Shown: positions 10,606 through 23,948, counted from the first letter of the stretch. The stretch: 64,000 bases of DNA from Valencia hispanica (GCA_963556495.2 OY747713.1:44380913-44444912); one strand, 5' to 3'. Program-made: numbers and translations. The notes: generated by a model not told the origin, from the letters alone.

Positions 10606-10835
10606 ATTGTACTGTAGCTTTGCAGGTACCTTTGGATTGAATATCCACCAATGGCTTAGAGCACTTGGAGTTTGATTTAGAGTTCAGCAAAGTTCTACTT
10701 TCACAGTGACTACTGGCAAAATTTCACATGTTACCTGTTCAAATTTAACACAACGGAATGACTGTAGTCAGATAATCTTCCTTCTTAAAAAGCAACTATT
10801 TTAGTGCAGCCTGCATGGGAAAAGCAAGGGCTTGT

Positions 10836-10918
10836 TGTCAGAAGTGGGATTTGAACCCACGCCTCCAGGGGAGACTGCGACCTGAACGCAGCGCCTTTGA
10901 CCGCTCGGCCATCCTGAC
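10836..10918 (-). tRNA. tRNA-Leu(CAG)
   Basis: Consensus copy with intact T4 terminator. Confidence 0.95.
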
Positions 10919-11154
10919 CTCATACTGTAGTTTTGCTGGTACCTTTGGATTGAATATCCACCAACGGCTTAGAGCACTTGGCGTTTGATTTAGAGTTCAG
11001 CAAAGTTCTACTTTCACAGTGACTACTGGCAAAATTTCACATGTTACCTGTTCAAATTGAGACACCGGAATCACTGTAGTCAGGAGTCAAAAAATCTTCC
11101 TCCTTAAACATCAACTCTTTTAGTACAGTCTGCTTGGAAAAGGGGAGGTGTTGT

Positions 11155-11237
11155 TGTCAGAAGTGGGATTTGAACCCACGCCTCCAGGGGAGACTGCGAC
11201 CTTAACGCAGCGCCTTCGACCGCTCGGCCATCCTGAC
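11155..11237 (-). tRNA. tRNA-Leu(AAG)
   Basis: Consensus copy; start of the exact 1303-bp periodic block. Confidence 0.93.
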
Positions 11238-11826
11238 GTCTCACGGATATGTGATGCAGGCACTTCTGCAAACTGTACCCACGGAAGCGTGACGAGCACG
11301 TGTGAATGTGATATGTACTTTGTTGACTGTTTAGCTTGTAACACCCTGGAAAATTGACCACATTTTGCTCCAGTTTATACCTACAGTTTGTATTTCTTTT
11401 ATACCACCAATAGGTATTCTGTGCATTCCTGTGGTCCCTACTTACGTATAGCCGTGATACAAGCTTTGTGTAAAACATGAAATATCGGCAATAATCTACA
11501 AAGTTCAATGGCCAACATTTGAGGACTTTGAAAAGGGACATTCATCCAAGATAAAGAGAAGCATGGAATGTCTTTTAACAAAACACATCCTGTTTATGGT
11601 GTGTTAAGGTACTATAGTGCTTACTTAAGCAAATTCTAGAGTAAACCACTGCCTTTACACCTAGCGAGGTCTCTGACATCTCTGACGGATGTTGGCTTAT
11701 CTGACCAGAGACTCTTGTTCTGCCTTTAACCAAGCAAGTGGAAACTTTGCAAACATCTTCTTGCCAAAACATGATCCCATCAAGCACAGTATGTTTGTGT
11801 ATCACCTCATTGAAATCATACAAAGA

Positions 11827-11909
11827 TGTCAGAAGTGGATTTTGAACTCACGCCTTCAGGGGAGACTGCGACCTGAAAGTAGCGCCCTTGGCCGCTTGGC
11901 CATCCTGAC
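11827..11909 (-). pseudogene. tRNA-Leu pseudogene
   Basis: Class consensus; next spacer has the AACAACGG variant. Confidence 0.88.
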
Positions 11910-12138
11910 ATTGTACTGTAGCTTTGCAGGTACCTTTGGATTGAATATCCACCAATGGCTTAGAGCACTTGGAGTTTGATTTAGAGTTCAGCAAAGTTCT
12001 ACTTTCACAGTGACTACTGGCAAAATTTCACATGTTACCTGTTCAAATTTAAACAACGGAATGACTGTAGTCAGATAATCTTCCTTCTTAAAAAGCAACT
12101 ATTTTAGTGCAGCCTGCATGGGAAAAGCAAGGGCTTGT

Positions 12139-12221
12139 TGTCAGAAGTGGGATTTGAACCCACGCCTCCAGGGGAGACTGCGACCTGAACGCAGCGCCTT
12201 TGACCGCTCGGCCATCCTGAC
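12139..12221 (-). tRNA. tRNA-Leu(CAG)
   Basis: Consensus copy, terminator intact. Confidence 0.95.
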
Positions 12222-12457
12222 CTCATACTGTAGTTTTGCTGGTACCTTTGGATTGAATATCCACCAACGGCTTAGAGCACTTGGCGTTTGATTTAGAGTT
12301 CAGCAAAGTTCTACTTTCACAGTGACTACTGGCAAAATTTCACATGTTACCTGTTCAAATTGAGACACCGGAATCACTGTAGTCAGGAGTCAAAAAATCT
12401 TCCTCCTTAAACATCAACTCTTTTAGTACAGTCTGCTTGGAAAAGGGGAGGTGTTGT

Positions 12458-12540
12458 TGTCAGAAGTGGGATTTGAACCCACGCCTCCAGGGGAGACTGC
12501 GACCTTAACGCAGCGCCTTCGACCGCTCGGCCATCCTGAC
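12458..12540 (-). tRNA. tRNA-Leu(AAG)
   Basis: Consensus copy, terminator intact. Confidence 0.93.
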
Positions 12541-13129
12541 GTCTCACGGATATGTGATGCAGGCACTTCTGCAAACTGTACCCACGGAAGCGTGACGAGC
12601 ACGTGTGAATGTGATATGTACTTTGTTGACTGTTTAGCTTGTAACACCCTGGAAAATTGACCACATTTTGCTCCAGTTTATACCTACAGTTTGTATTTCT
12701 TTTATACCACCAATAGGTATTCTGTGCATTCCTGTGGTCCCTACTTACGTATAGCCGTGATACAAGCTTTGTGTAAAACATGAAATATCGGCAATAATCT
12801 ACAAAGTTCAATGGCCAACATTTGAGGACTTTGAAAAGGGACATTCATCCAAGATAAAGAGAAGCATGGAATGTCTTTTAACAAAACACATCCTGTTTAT
12901 GGTGTGTTAAGGTACTATAGTGCTTACTTAAGCAAATTCTAGAGTAAACCACTGCCTTTACACCTAGCGAGGTCTCTGACATCTCTGACGGATGTTGGCT
13001 TATCTGACCAGAGACTCTTGTTCTGCCTTTAACCAAGCAAGTGGAAACTTTGCAAACATCTTCTTGCCAAAACATGATCCCATCAAGCACAGTATGTTTG
13101 TGTATCACCTCATTGAAATCATACAAAGA

Positions 13130-13212
13130 TGTCAGAAGTGGATTTTGAACTCACGCCTTCAGGGGAGACTGCGACCTGAAAGTAGCGCCCTTGGCCGCTT
13201 GGCCATCCTGAC
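13130..13212 (-). pseudogene. tRNA-Leu pseudogene
   Basis: Class consensus; next spacer switches to the AACAAAGG variant. Confidence 0.88.
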
Positions 13213-13441
13213 ATTGTACTGTAGCTTTGCAGGTACCTTTGGATTGAATATCCACCAATGGCTTAGAGCACTTGGAGTTTGATTTAGAGTTCAGCAAAGT
13301 TCTACTTTCACAGTGACTACTGGCAAAATTTCACATGTTACCTGTTCAAATTTAAACAAAGGAATGACTGTAGTCAGATAATCTTCCTTCTTAAAAAGCA
13401 ACTATTTTAGTGCAGCCTGCATGGGAAAAGCAAGGGCTTGT

Positions 13442-13524
13442 TGTCAGAAGTGGGATTTGAACCCACGCCTCCAGGGGAGACTGCGACCTGAACGCAGCGC
13501 CTTTGACCGCTCGGCCATCCTGAC
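13442..13524 (-). tRNA. tRNA-Leu(CAG)
   Basis: Consensus copy in the homogenised core. Confidence 0.95.
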
Positions 13525-13760
13525 CTCATACTGTAGTTTTGCTGGTACCTTTGGATTGAATATCCACCAACGGCTTAGAGCACTTGGCGTTTGATTTAGA
13601 GTTCAGCAAAGTTCTACTTTCACAGTGACTACTGGCAAAATTTCACATGTTACCTGTTCAAATTGAGACACCGGAATCACTGTAGTCAGGAGTCAAAAAA
13701 TCTTCCTCCTTAAACATCAACTCTTTTAGTACAGTCTGCTTGGAAAAGGGGAGGTGTTGT

Positions 13761-13843
13761 TGTCAGAAGTGGGATTTGAACCCACGCCTCCAGGGGAGAC
13801 TGCGACCTTAACGCAGCGCCTTCGACCGCTCGGCCATCCTGAC
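13761..13843 (-). tRNA. tRNA-Leu(AAG)
   Basis: Consensus copy in the homogenised core; spacer with the AACACCCTGG variant. Confidence 0.93.
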
Positions 13844-14432
13844 GTCTCACGGATATGTGATGCAGGCACTTCTGCAAACTGTACCCACGGAAGCGTGACG
13901 AGCACGTGTGAATGTGATATGTACTTTGTTGACTGTTTAGCTTGTAACACCCTGGAAAATTGACCACATTTTGCTCCAGTTTATACCTACAGTTTGTATT
14001 TCTTTTATACCACCAATAGGTATTCTGTGCATTCCTGTGGTCCCTACTTACGTATAGCCGTGATACAAGCTTTGTGTAAAACATGAAATATCGGCAATAA
14101 TCTACAAAGTTCAATGGCCAACATTTGAGGACTTTGAAAAGGGACATTCATCCAAGATAAAGAGAAGCATGGAATGTCTTTTAACAAAACACATCCTGTT
14201 TATGGTGTGTTAAGGTACTATAGTGCTTACTTAAGCAAATTCTAGAGTAAACCACTGCCTTTACACCTAGCGAGGTCTCTGACATCTCTGACGGATGTTG
14301 GCTTATCTGACCAGAGACTCTTGTTCTGCCTTTAACCAAGCAAGTGGAAACTTTGCAAACATCTTCTTGCCAAAACATGATCCCATCAAGCACAGTATGT
14401 TTGTGTATCACCTCATTGAAATCATACAAAGA

Positions 14433-14515
14433 TGTCAGAAGTGGATTTTGAACTCACGCCTTCAGGGGAGACTGCGACCTGAAAGTAGCGCCCTTGGCCG
14501 CTTGGCCATCCTGAC
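14433..14515 (-). pseudogene. tRNA-Leu pseudogene
   Basis: Class consensus. Confidence 0.88.
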
Positions 14516-14744
14516 ATTGTACTGTAGCTTTGCAGGTACCTTTGGATTGAATATCCACCAATGGCTTAGAGCACTTGGAGTTTGATTTAGAGTTCAGCAA
14601 AGTTCTACTTTCACAGTGACTACTGGCAAAATTTCACATGTTACCTGTTCAAATTTAAACAAAGGAATGACTGTAGTCAGATAATCTTCCTTCTTAAAAA
14701 GCAACTATTTTAGTGCAGCCTGCATGGGAAAAGCAAGGGCTTGT

Positions 14745-14827
14745 TGTCAGAAGTGGGATTTGAACCCACGCCTCCAGGGGAGACTGCGACCTGAACGCAG
14801 CGCCTTTGACCGCTCGGCCATCCTGAC
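14745..14827 (-). tRNA. tRNA-Leu(CAG)
   Basis: Consensus copy, terminator intact. Confidence 0.95.
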
Positions 14828-15063
14828 CTCATACTGTAGTTTTGCTGGTACCTTTGGATTGAATATCCACCAACGGCTTAGAGCACTTGGCGTTTGATTT
14901 AGAGTTCAGCAAAGTTCTACTTTCACAGTGACTACTGGCAAAATTTCACATGTTACCTGTTCAAATTGAGACACCGGAATCACTGTAGTCAGGAGTCAAA
15001 AAATCTTCCTCCTTAAACATCAACTCTTTTAGTACAGTCTGCTTGGAAAAGGGGAGGTGTTGT

Positions 15064-15146
15064 TGTCAGAAGTGGGATTTGAACCCACGCCTCCAGGGGA
15101 GACTGCGACCTTAACGCAGCGCCTTCGACCGCTCGGCCATCCTGAC
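15064..15146 (-). tRNA. tRNA-Leu(AAG)
   Basis: Consensus copy; spacer has the AACAACCTGG variant. Confidence 0.93.
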
Positions 15147-15735
15147 GTCTCACGGATATGTGATGCAGGCACTTCTGCAAACTGTACCCACGGAAGCGTG
15201 ACGAGCACGTGTGAATGTGATATGTACTTTGTTGACTGTTTAGCTTGTAACAACCTGGAAAATTGACCACATTTTGCTCCAGTTTATACCTACAGTTTGT
15301 ATTTCTTTTATACCACCAATAGGTATTCTGTGCATTCCTGTGGTCCCTACTTACGTATAGCCGTGATACAAGCTTTGTGTAAAACATGAAATATCGGCAA
15401 TAATCTACAAAGTTCAATGGCCAACATTTGAGGACTTTGAAAAGGGACATTCATCCAAGATAAAGAGAAGCATGGAATGTCTTTTAACAAAACACATCCT
15501 GTTTATGGTGTGTTAAGGTACTATAGTGCTTACTTAAGCAAATTCTAGAGTAAACCACTGCCTTTACACCTAGCGAGGTCTCTGACATCTCTGACGGATG
15601 TTGGCTTATCTGACCAGAGACTCTTGTTCTGCCTTTAACCAAGCAAGTGGAAACTTTGCAAACATCTTCTTGCCAAAACATGATCCCATCAAGCACAGTA
15701 TGTTTGTGTATCACCTCATTGAAATCATACAAAGA

Positions 15736-15818
15736 TGTCAGAAGTGGATTTTGAACTCACGCCTTCAGGGGAGACTGCGACCTGAAAGTAGCGCCCTTGG
15801 CCGCTTGGCCATCCTGAC
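15736..15818 (-). pseudogene. tRNA-Leu pseudogene
   Basis: Class consensus; the following spacer has private bases (TGTAGTGAGAT, TTAAATAGC). Confidence 0.88.
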
Positions 15819-16047
15819 ATTGTACTGTAGCTTTGCAGGTACCTTTGGATTGAATATCCACCAATGGCTTAGAGCACTTGGAGTTTGATTTAGAGTTCAG
15901 CAAAGTTCTACTTTCACAGTGACTACTGGCAAAATTTCACATGTTACCTGTTCAAATTTAAACAACGGAATGACTGTAGTGAGATAATCTTCCTTCTTAA
16001 ATAGCAACTATTTTAGTGCAGCCTGCATGGGAAAAGCAAGGGCTTGT

Positions 16048-16130
16048 TGTCAGAAGTGGGATTTGAACCCACGCCTCCAGGGGAGACTGCGACCTGAACG
16101 CAGCGCCTTTGACCGCTCGGCCATCCTGAC
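16048..16130 (-). tRNA. tRNA-Leu(CAG)
   Basis: Consensus tRNA; its 5' spacer reads CTTGGAGTTTG where other units have CTTGGCGTTTG, the pseudogene-side variant. Confidence 0.95.
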
Positions 16131-16366
16131 CTCATACTGTAGTTTTGCTGGTACCTTTGGATTGAATATCCACCAACGGCTTAGAGCACTTGGAGTTTGA
16201 TTTAGAGTTCAGCAAAGTTCTACTTTCACAGTGACTACTGGCAAAATTTCACATGTTACCTGTTCAAATTGAGACACCGGAATCACTGTAGTCAGGAGTC
16301 AAAAAATCTTCCTCCTTAAACATCAACTCTTTTAGTACAGTCTGCTTGGAAAAGGGGAGGTGTTGT

Positions 16367-16449
16367 TGTCAGAAGTGGGATTTGAACCCACGCCTCCAGG
16401 GGAGACTGCGACCTTAACGCAGCGCCTTCGACCGCTCGGCCATCCTGAC
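16367..16449 (-). tRNA. tRNA-Leu(AAG)
   Basis: Consensus copy, terminator intact. Confidence 0.93.
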
Positions 16450-17038
16450 GTCTCACGGATATGTGATGCAGGCACTTCTGCAAACTGTACCCACGGAAGC
16501 GTGACGAGCACGTGTGAATGTGATATGTACTTTGTTGACTGTTTAGCTTGTAACACCCTGGAAAATTGACCACATTTTGCTCCAGTTTATACCTACAGTT
16601 TGTATTTCTTTTATACCACCAATAGGTATTCTGTGCATTCCTGTGGTCCCTACTTACGTATAGCCGTGATACAAGCTTTGTGTAAAACATGAAATATCGG
16701 CAATAATCTACAAAGTTCAATGGCCAACATTTGAGGACTTTGAAAAGGGACATTCATCCAAGATAAAGAGAAGCATGGAATGTCTTTTAACAAAACACAT
16801 CCTGTTTATGGTGTGTTAAGGTACTATAGTGCTTACTTAAGCAAATTCTAGAGTAAACCACTGCCTTTACACCTAGCGAGGTCTCTGACATCTCTGACGG
16901 ATGTTGGCTTATCTGACCAGAGACTCTTGTTCTGCCTTTAACCAAGCAAGTGGAAACTTTGCAAACATCTTCTTGCCAAAACATGATCCCATCAAGCACA
17001 GTATGTTTGTGTATCACCTCATTGAAATCATACAAAGA

Positions 17039-17121
17039 TGTCAGAAGTGGATTTTGAACTCACGCCTTCAGGGGAGACTGCGACCTGAAAGTAGCGCCCT
17101 TGGCCGCTTGGCCATCCTGAC
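17039..17121 (-). pseudogene. tRNA-Leu pseudogene
   Basis: Class consensus. Confidence 0.88.
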
Positions 17122-17350
17122 ATTGTACTGTAGCTTTGCAGGTACCTTTGGATTGAATATCCACCAATGGCTTAGAGCACTTGGAGTTTGATTTAGAGTT
17201 CAGCAAAGTTCTACTTTCACAGTGACTACTGGCAAAATTTCACATGTTACCTGTTCAAATTTAAACAAAGGAATGACTGTAGTCAGATAATCTTCCTTCT
17301 TAAAAAGCAACTATTTTAGTGCAGCCTGCATGGGAAAAGCAAGGGCTTGT

Positions 17351-17433
17351 TGTCAGAAGTGGGATTTGAACCCACGCCTCCAGGGGAGACTGCGACCTGA
17401 ACGCAGCGCCTTTGACCGCTCGGCCATCCTGAC
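17351..17433 (-). tRNA. tRNA-Leu(CAG)
   Basis: Consensus copy, terminator intact. Confidence 0.95.
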
Positions 17434-17669
17434 CTCATACTGTAGTTTTGCTGGTACCTTTGGATTGAATATCCACCAACGGCTTAGAGCACTTGGCGTT
17501 TGATTTAGAGTTCAGCAAAGTTCTACTTTCACAGTGACTACTGGCAAAATTTCACATGTTACCTGTTCAAATTGAGACACCGGAATCACTGTAGTCAGGA
17601 GTCAAAAAATCTTCCTCCTTAAACATCAACTCTTTTAGTACAGTCTGCTTGGAAAAGGGGAGGTGTTGT

Positions 17670-17752
17670 TGTCAGAAGTGGGATTTGAACCCACGCCTCC
17701 AGGGGAGACTGCGACCTTAACGCAGCGCCTTCGACCGCTCGGCCATCCTGAC
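17670..17752 (-). tRNA. tRNA-Leu(AAG)
   Basis: Consensus copy; AACAACCTGG spacer variant. Confidence 0.93.
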
Positions 17753-18341
17753 GTCTCACGGATATGTGATGCAGGCACTTCTGCAAACTGTACCCACGGA
17801 AGCGTGACGAGCACGTGTGAATGTGATATGTACTTTGTTGACTGTTTAGCTTGTAACAACCTGGAAAATTGACCACATTTTGCTCCAGTTTATACCTACA
17901 GTTTGTATTTCTTTTATACCACCAATAGGTATTCTGTGCATTCCTGTGGTCCCTACTTACGTATAGCCGTGATACAAGCTTTGTGTAAAACATGAAATAT
18001 CGGCAATAATCTACAAAGTTCAATGGCCAACATTTGAGGACTTTGAAAAGGGACATTCATCCAAGATAAAGAGAAGCATGGAATGTCTTTTAACAAAACA
18101 CATCCTGTTTATGGTGTGTTAAGGTACTATAGTGCTTACTTAAGCAAATTCTAGAGTAAACCACTGCCTTTACACCTAGCGAGGTCTCTGACATCTCTGA
18201 CGGATGTTGGCTTATCTGACCAGAGACTCTTGTTCTGCCTTTAACCAAGCAAGTGGAAACTTTGCAAACATCTTCTTGCCAAAACATGATCCCATCAAGC
18301 ACAGTATGTTTGTGTATCACCTCATTGAAATCATACAAAGA

Positions 18342-18424
18342 TGTCAGAAGTGGATTTTGAACTCACGCCTTCAGGGGAGACTGCGACCTGAAAGTAGCGC
18401 CCTTGGCCGCTTGGCCATCCTGAC
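18342..18424 (-). pseudogene. tRNA-Leu pseudogene
   Basis: Class consensus. Confidence 0.88.
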
Positions 18425-18653
18425 ATTGTACTGTAGCTTTGCAGGTACCTTTGGATTGAATATCCACCAATGGCTTAGAGCACTTGGAGTTTGATTTAGA
18501 GTTCAGCAAAGTTCTACTTTCACAGTGACTACTGGCAAAATTTCACATGTTACCTGTTCAAATTTAAACAAAGGAATGACTGTAGTCAGATAATCTTCCT
18601 TCTTAAAAAGCAACTATTTTAGTGCAGCCTGCATGGGAAAAGCAAGGGCTTGT

Positions 18654-18736
18654 TGTCAGAAGTGGGATTTGAACCCACGCCTCCAGGGGAGACTGCGACC
18701 TGAACGCAGCGCCTTTGACCGCTCGGCCATCCTGAC
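18654..18736 (-). tRNA. tRNA-Leu(CAG)
   Basis: Consensus copy, terminator intact. Confidence 0.95.
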
Positions 18737-18972
18737 CTCATACTGTAGTTTTGCTGGTACCTTTGGATTGAATATCCACCAACGGCTTAGAGCACTTGGC
18801 GTTTGATTTAGAGTTCAGCAAAGTTCTACTTTCACAGTGACTACTGGCAAAATTTCACATGTTACCTGTTCAAATTGAGACACCGGAATCACTGTAGTCA
18901 GGAGTCAAAAAATCTTCCTCCTTAAACATCAACTCTTTTAGTACAGTCTGCTTGGAAAAGGGGAGGTGTTGT

Positions 18973-19055
18973 TGTCAGAAGTGGGATTTGAACCCACGCC
19001 TCCAGGGGAGACTGCGACCTTAACGCAGCGCCTTCGACCGCTCGGCCATCCTGAC
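18973..19055 (-). tRNA. tRNA-Leu(AAG)
   Basis: Consensus copy; AACACCCTGG spacer variant. Confidence 0.93.
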
Positions 19056-19644
19056 GTCTCACGGATATGTGATGCAGGCACTTCTGCAAACTGTACCCAC
19101 GGAAGCGTGACGAGCACGTGTGAATGTGATATGTACTTTGTTGACTGTTTAGCTTGTAACACCCTGGAAAATTGACCACATTTTGCTCCAGTTTATACCT
19201 ACAGTTTGTATTTCTTTTATACCACCAATAGGTATTCTGTGCATTCCTGTGGTCCCTACTTACGTATAGCCGTGATACAAGCTTTGTGTAAAACATGAAA
19301 TATCGGCAATAATCTACAAAGTTCAATGGCCAACATTTGAGGACTTTGAAAAGGGACATTCATCCAAGATAAAGAGAAGCATGGAATGTCTTTTAACAAA
19401 ACACATCCTGTTTATGGTGTGTTAAGGTACTATAGTGCTTACTTAAGCAAATTCTAGAGTAAACCACTGCCTTTACACCTAGCGAGGTCTCTGACATCTC
19501 TGACGGATGTTGGCTTATCTGACCAGAGACTCTTGTTCTGCCTTTAACCAAGCAAGTGGAAACTTTGCAAACATCTTCTTGCCAAAACATGATCCCATCA
19601 AGCACAGTATGTTTGTGTATCACCTCATTGAAATCATACAAAGA

Positions 19645-19727
19645 TGTCAGAAGTGGATTTTGAACTCACGCCTTCAGGGGAGACTGCGACCTGAAAGTAG
19701 CGCCCTTGGCCGCTTGGCCATCCTGAC
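19645..19727 (-). pseudogene. tRNA-Leu pseudogene
   Basis: Class consensus. Confidence 0.88.
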
Positions 19728-19956
19728 ATTGTACTGTAGCTTTGCAGGTACCTTTGGATTGAATATCCACCAATGGCTTAGAGCACTTGGAGTTTGATTT
19801 AGAGTTCAGCAAAGTTCTACTTTCACAGTGACTACTGGCAAAATTTCACATGTTACCTGTTCAAATTTAAACAAAGGAATGACTGTAGTCAGATAATCTT
19901 CCTTCTTAAAAAGCAACTATTTTAGTGCAGCCTGCATGGGAAAAGCAAGGGCTTGT

Positions 19957-20039
19957 TGTCAGAAGTGGGATTTGAACCCACGCCTCCAGGGGAGACTGCG
20001 ACCTGAACGCAGCGCCTTTGACCGCTCGGCCATCCTGAC
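19957..20039 (-). tRNA. tRNA-Leu(CAG)
   Basis: Consensus copy, terminator intact. Confidence 0.95.
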
Positions 20040-20275
20040 CTCATACTGTAGTTTTGCTGGTACCTTTGGATTGAATATCCACCAACGGCTTAGAGCACTT
20101 GGCGTTTGATTTAGAGTTCAGCAAAGTTCTACTTTCACAGTGACTACTGGCAAAATTTCACATGTTACCTGTTCAAATTGAGACACCGGAATCACTGTAG
20201 TCAGGAGTCAAAAAATCTTCCTCCTTAAACATCAACTCTTTTAGTACAGTCTGCTTGGAAAAGGGGAGGTGTTGT

Positions 20276-20358
20276 TGTCAGAAGTGGGATTTGAACCCAC
20301 GCCTCCAGGGGAGACTGCGACCTTAACGCAGCGCCTTCGACCGCTCGGCCATCCTGAC
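20276..20358 (-). tRNA. tRNA-Leu(AAG)
   Basis: Consensus copy; AACACCCTGG spacer variant. Confidence 0.93.
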
Positions 20359-20947
20359 GTCTCACGGATATGTGATGCAGGCACTTCTGCAAACTGTACC
20401 CACGGAAGCGTGACGAGCACGTGTGAATGTGATATGTACTTTGTTGACTGTTTAGCTTGTAACACCCTGGAAAATTGACCACATTTTGCTCCAGTTTATA
20501 CCTACAGTTTGTATTTCTTTTATACCACCAATAGGTATTCTGTGCATTCCTGTGGTCCCTACTTACGTATAGCCGTGATACAAGCTTTGTGTAAAACATG
20601 AAATATCGGCAATAATCTACAAAGTTCAATGGCCAACATTTGAGGACTTTGAAAAGGGACATTCATCCAAGATAAAGAGAAGCATGGAATGTCTTTTAAC
20701 AAAACACATCCTGTTTATGGTGTGTTAAGGTACTATAGTGCTTACTTAAGCAAATTCTAGAGTAAACCACTGCCTTTACACCTAGCGAGGTCTCTGACAT
20801 CTCTGACGGATGTTGGCTTATCTGACCAGAGACTCTTGTTCTGCCTTTAACCAAGCAAGTGGAAACTTTGCAAACATCTTCTTGCCAAAACATGATCCCA
20901 TCAAGCACAGTATGTTTGTGTATCACCTCATTGAAATCATACAAAGA

Positions 20948-21030
20948 TGTCAGAAGTGGATTTTGAACTCACGCCTTCAGGGGAGACTGCGACCTGAAAG
21001 TAGCGCCCTTGGCCGCTTGGCCATCCTGAC
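20948..21030 (-). pseudogene. tRNA-Leu pseudogene
   Basis: Class consensus. Confidence 0.88.
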
Positions 21031-21259
21031 ATTGTACTGTAGCTTTGCAGGTACCTTTGGATTGAATATCCACCAATGGCTTAGAGCACTTGGAGTTTGA
21101 TTTAGAGTTCAGCAAAGTTCTACTTTCACAGTGACTACTGGCAAAATTTCACATGTTACCTGTTCAAATTTAAACAAAGGAATGACTGTAGTCAGATAAT
21201 CTTCCTTCTTAAAAAGCAACTATTTTAGTGCAGCCTGCATGGGAAAAGCAAGGGCTTGT

Positions 21260-21342
21260 TGTCAGAAGTGGGATTTGAACCCACGCCTCCAGGGGAGACT
21301 GCGACCTGAACGCAGCGCCTTTGACCGCTCGGCCATCCTGAC
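21260..21342 (-). tRNA. tRNA-Leu(CAG)
   Basis: Consensus copy, terminator intact. Confidence 0.95.
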
Positions 21343-21578
21343 CTCATACTGTAGTTTTGCTGGTACCTTTGGATTGAATATCCACCAACGGCTTAGAGCA
21401 CTTGGCGTTTGATTTAGAGTTCAGCAAAGTTCTACTTTCACAGTGACTACTGGCAAAATTTCACATGTTACCTGTTCAAATTGAGACACCGGAATCACTG
21501 TAGTCAGGAGTCAAAAAATCTTCCTCCTTAAACATCAACTCTTTTAGTACAGTCTGCTTGGAAAAGGGGAGGTGTTGT

Positions 21579-21661
21579 TGTCAGAAGTGGGATTTGAACC
21601 CACGCCTCCAGGGGAGACTGCGACCTTAACGCAGCGCCTTCGACCGCTCGGCCATCCTGAC
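21579..21661 (-). tRNA. tRNA-Leu(AAG)
   Basis: Consensus tRNA; its 5' flank reads GATATGCGATG on the plus strand, a variant otherwise found in right-edge units. Confidence 0.93.
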
Positions 21662-22250
21662 GTCTCACGGATATGCGATGCAGGCACTTCTGCAAACTGT
21701 ACCCACGGAAGCGTGACGAGCACGTGTGAATGTGATATGTACTTTGTTGACTGTTTAGCTTGTAACAACCTGGAAAATTGACCACATTTTGCTCCAGTTT
21801 ATACCTACAGTTTGTATTTCTTTTATACCACCAATAGGTATTCTGTGCATTCCTGTGGTCCCTACTTACGTATAGCCGTGATACAAGCTTTGTGTAAAAC
21901 ATGAAATATCGGCAATAATCTACAAAGTTCAATGGCCAACATTTGAGGACTTTGAAAAGGGACATTCATCCAAGATAAAGAGAAGCATGGAATGTCTTTT
22001 AACAAAACACATCCTGTTTATGGTGTGTTAAGGTACTATAGTGCTTACTTAAGCAAATTCTAGAGTAAACCACTGCCTTTACACCTAGCGAGGTCTCTGA
22101 CATCTCTGACGGATGTTGGCTTATCTGACCAGAGACTCTTGTTCTGCCTTTAACCAAGCAAGTGGAAACTTTGCAAACATCTTCTTGCCAAAACATGATC
22201 CCATCAAGCACAGTATGTTTGTGTATCACCTCATTGAAATCATACAAAGA

Positions 22251-22333
22251 TGTCAGAAGTGGATTTTGAACTCACGCCTTCAGGGGAGACTGCGACCTGA
22301 AAGTAGCGCCCTTGGCCGCTTGGCCATCCTGAC
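22251..22333 (-). pseudogene. tRNA-Leu pseudogene
   Basis: Class consensus. Confidence 0.88.
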
Positions 22334-22562
22334 ATTGTACTGTAGCTTTGCAGGTACCTTTGGATTGAATATCCACCAATGGCTTAGAGCACTTGGAGTT
22401 TGATTTAGAGTTCAGCAAAGTTCTACTTTCACAGTGACTACTGGCAAAATTTCACATGTTACCTGTTCAAATTTAAACAAAGGAATGACTGTAGTCAGAT
22501 AATCTTCCTTCTTAAAAAGCAACTATTTTAGTGCAGCCTGCATGGGAAAAGCAAGGGCTTGT

Positions 22563-22645
22563 TGTCAGAAGTGGGATTTGAACCCACGCCTCCAGGGGAG
22601 ACTGCGACCTGAACGCAGCGCCTTTGACCGCTCGGCCATCCTGAC
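22563..22645 (-). tRNA. tRNA-Leu(CAG)
   Basis: Consensus copy, terminator intact. Confidence 0.95.
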
Positions 22646-22881
22646 CTCATACTGTAGTTTTGCTGGTACCTTTGGATTGAATATCCACCAACGGCTTAGA
22701 GCACTTGGCGTTTGATTTAGAGTTCAGCAAAGTTCTACTTTCACAGTGACTACTGGCAAAATTTCACATGTTACCTGTTCAAATTGAGACACCGGAATCA
22801 CTGTAGTCAGGAGTCAAAAAATCTTCCTCCTTAAACATCAACTCTTTTAGTACAGTCTGCTTGGAAAAGGGGAGGTGTTGT

Positions 22882-22964
22882 TGTCAGAAGTGGGATTTGA
22901 ACCCACGCCTCCAGGGGAGACTGCGACCTTAACGCAGCGCCTTCGACCGCTCGGCCATCCTGAC
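22882..22964 (-). tRNA. tRNA-Leu(AAG)
   Basis: Consensus copy; last AAG gene with TTCAA in the T loop. Confidence 0.93.
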
Positions 22965-23553
22965 GTCTCACGGATATGTGATGCAGGCACTTCTGCAAAC
23001 TGTACCCACGGAAGCGTGACGAGCACGTGTGAATGTGATATGTACTTTGTTGACTGTTTAGCTTGTAACAACCTGGAAAATTGACCACATTTTGCTCCAG
23101 TTTATACCTACAGTTTGTATTTCTTTTATACCACCAATAGGTATTCTGTGCATTCCTGTGGTCCCTACTTACGTATAGCCGTGATACAAGCTTTGTGTAA
23201 AACATGAAATATCGGCAATAATCTACAAAGTTCAATGGCCAACATTTGAGGACTTTGAAAAGGGACATTCATCCAAGATAAAGAGAAGCATGGAATGTCT
23301 TTTAACAAAACACATCCTGTTTATGGTGTGTTAAGGTACTATAGTGCTTACTTAAGCAAATTCTAGAGTAAACCACTGCCTTTACACCTAGCGAGGTCTC
23401 TGACATCTCTGACGGATGTTGGCTTATCTGACCAGAGACTCTTGTTCTGCCTTTAACCAAGCAAGTGGAAACTTTGCAAACATCTTCTTGCCAAAACATG
23501 ATCCCATCAAGCACAGTATGTTTGTGTATCACCTCATTGAAATCATACAAAGA

Positions 23554-23636
23554 TGTCAGAAGTGGATTTTGAACTCACGCCTTCAGGGGAGACTGCGACC
23601 TGAAAGTAGCGCCCTTGGCCGCTTGGCCATCCTGAC
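23554..23636 (-). pseudogene. tRNA-Leu pseudogene
   Basis: Class consensus. Confidence 0.88.
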
Positions 23637-23865
23637 ATTGTACTGTAGCTTTGCAGGTACCTTTGGATTGAATATCCACCAATGGCTTAGAGCACTTGGA
23701 GTTTGATTTAGAGTTCAGCAAAGTTCTACTTTCACAGTGACTACTGGCAAAATTTCACATGTTACCTGTTCAAATTTAAACAAAGGAATGACTGTAGTCA
23801 GATAATCTTCCTTCTTAAAAAGCAACTATTTTAGTGCAGCCTGCATGGGAAAAGCAAGGGCTTGT

Positions 23866-23948
23866 TGTCAGAAGTGGGATTTGAACCCACGCCTCCAGGG
23901 GAGACTGCGACCTGAACGCAGCGCCTTTGACCGCTCGGCCATCCTGAC
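23866..23948 (-). tRNA. tRNA-Leu(CAG)
   Basis: Consensus copy, terminator intact. Confidence 0.95.
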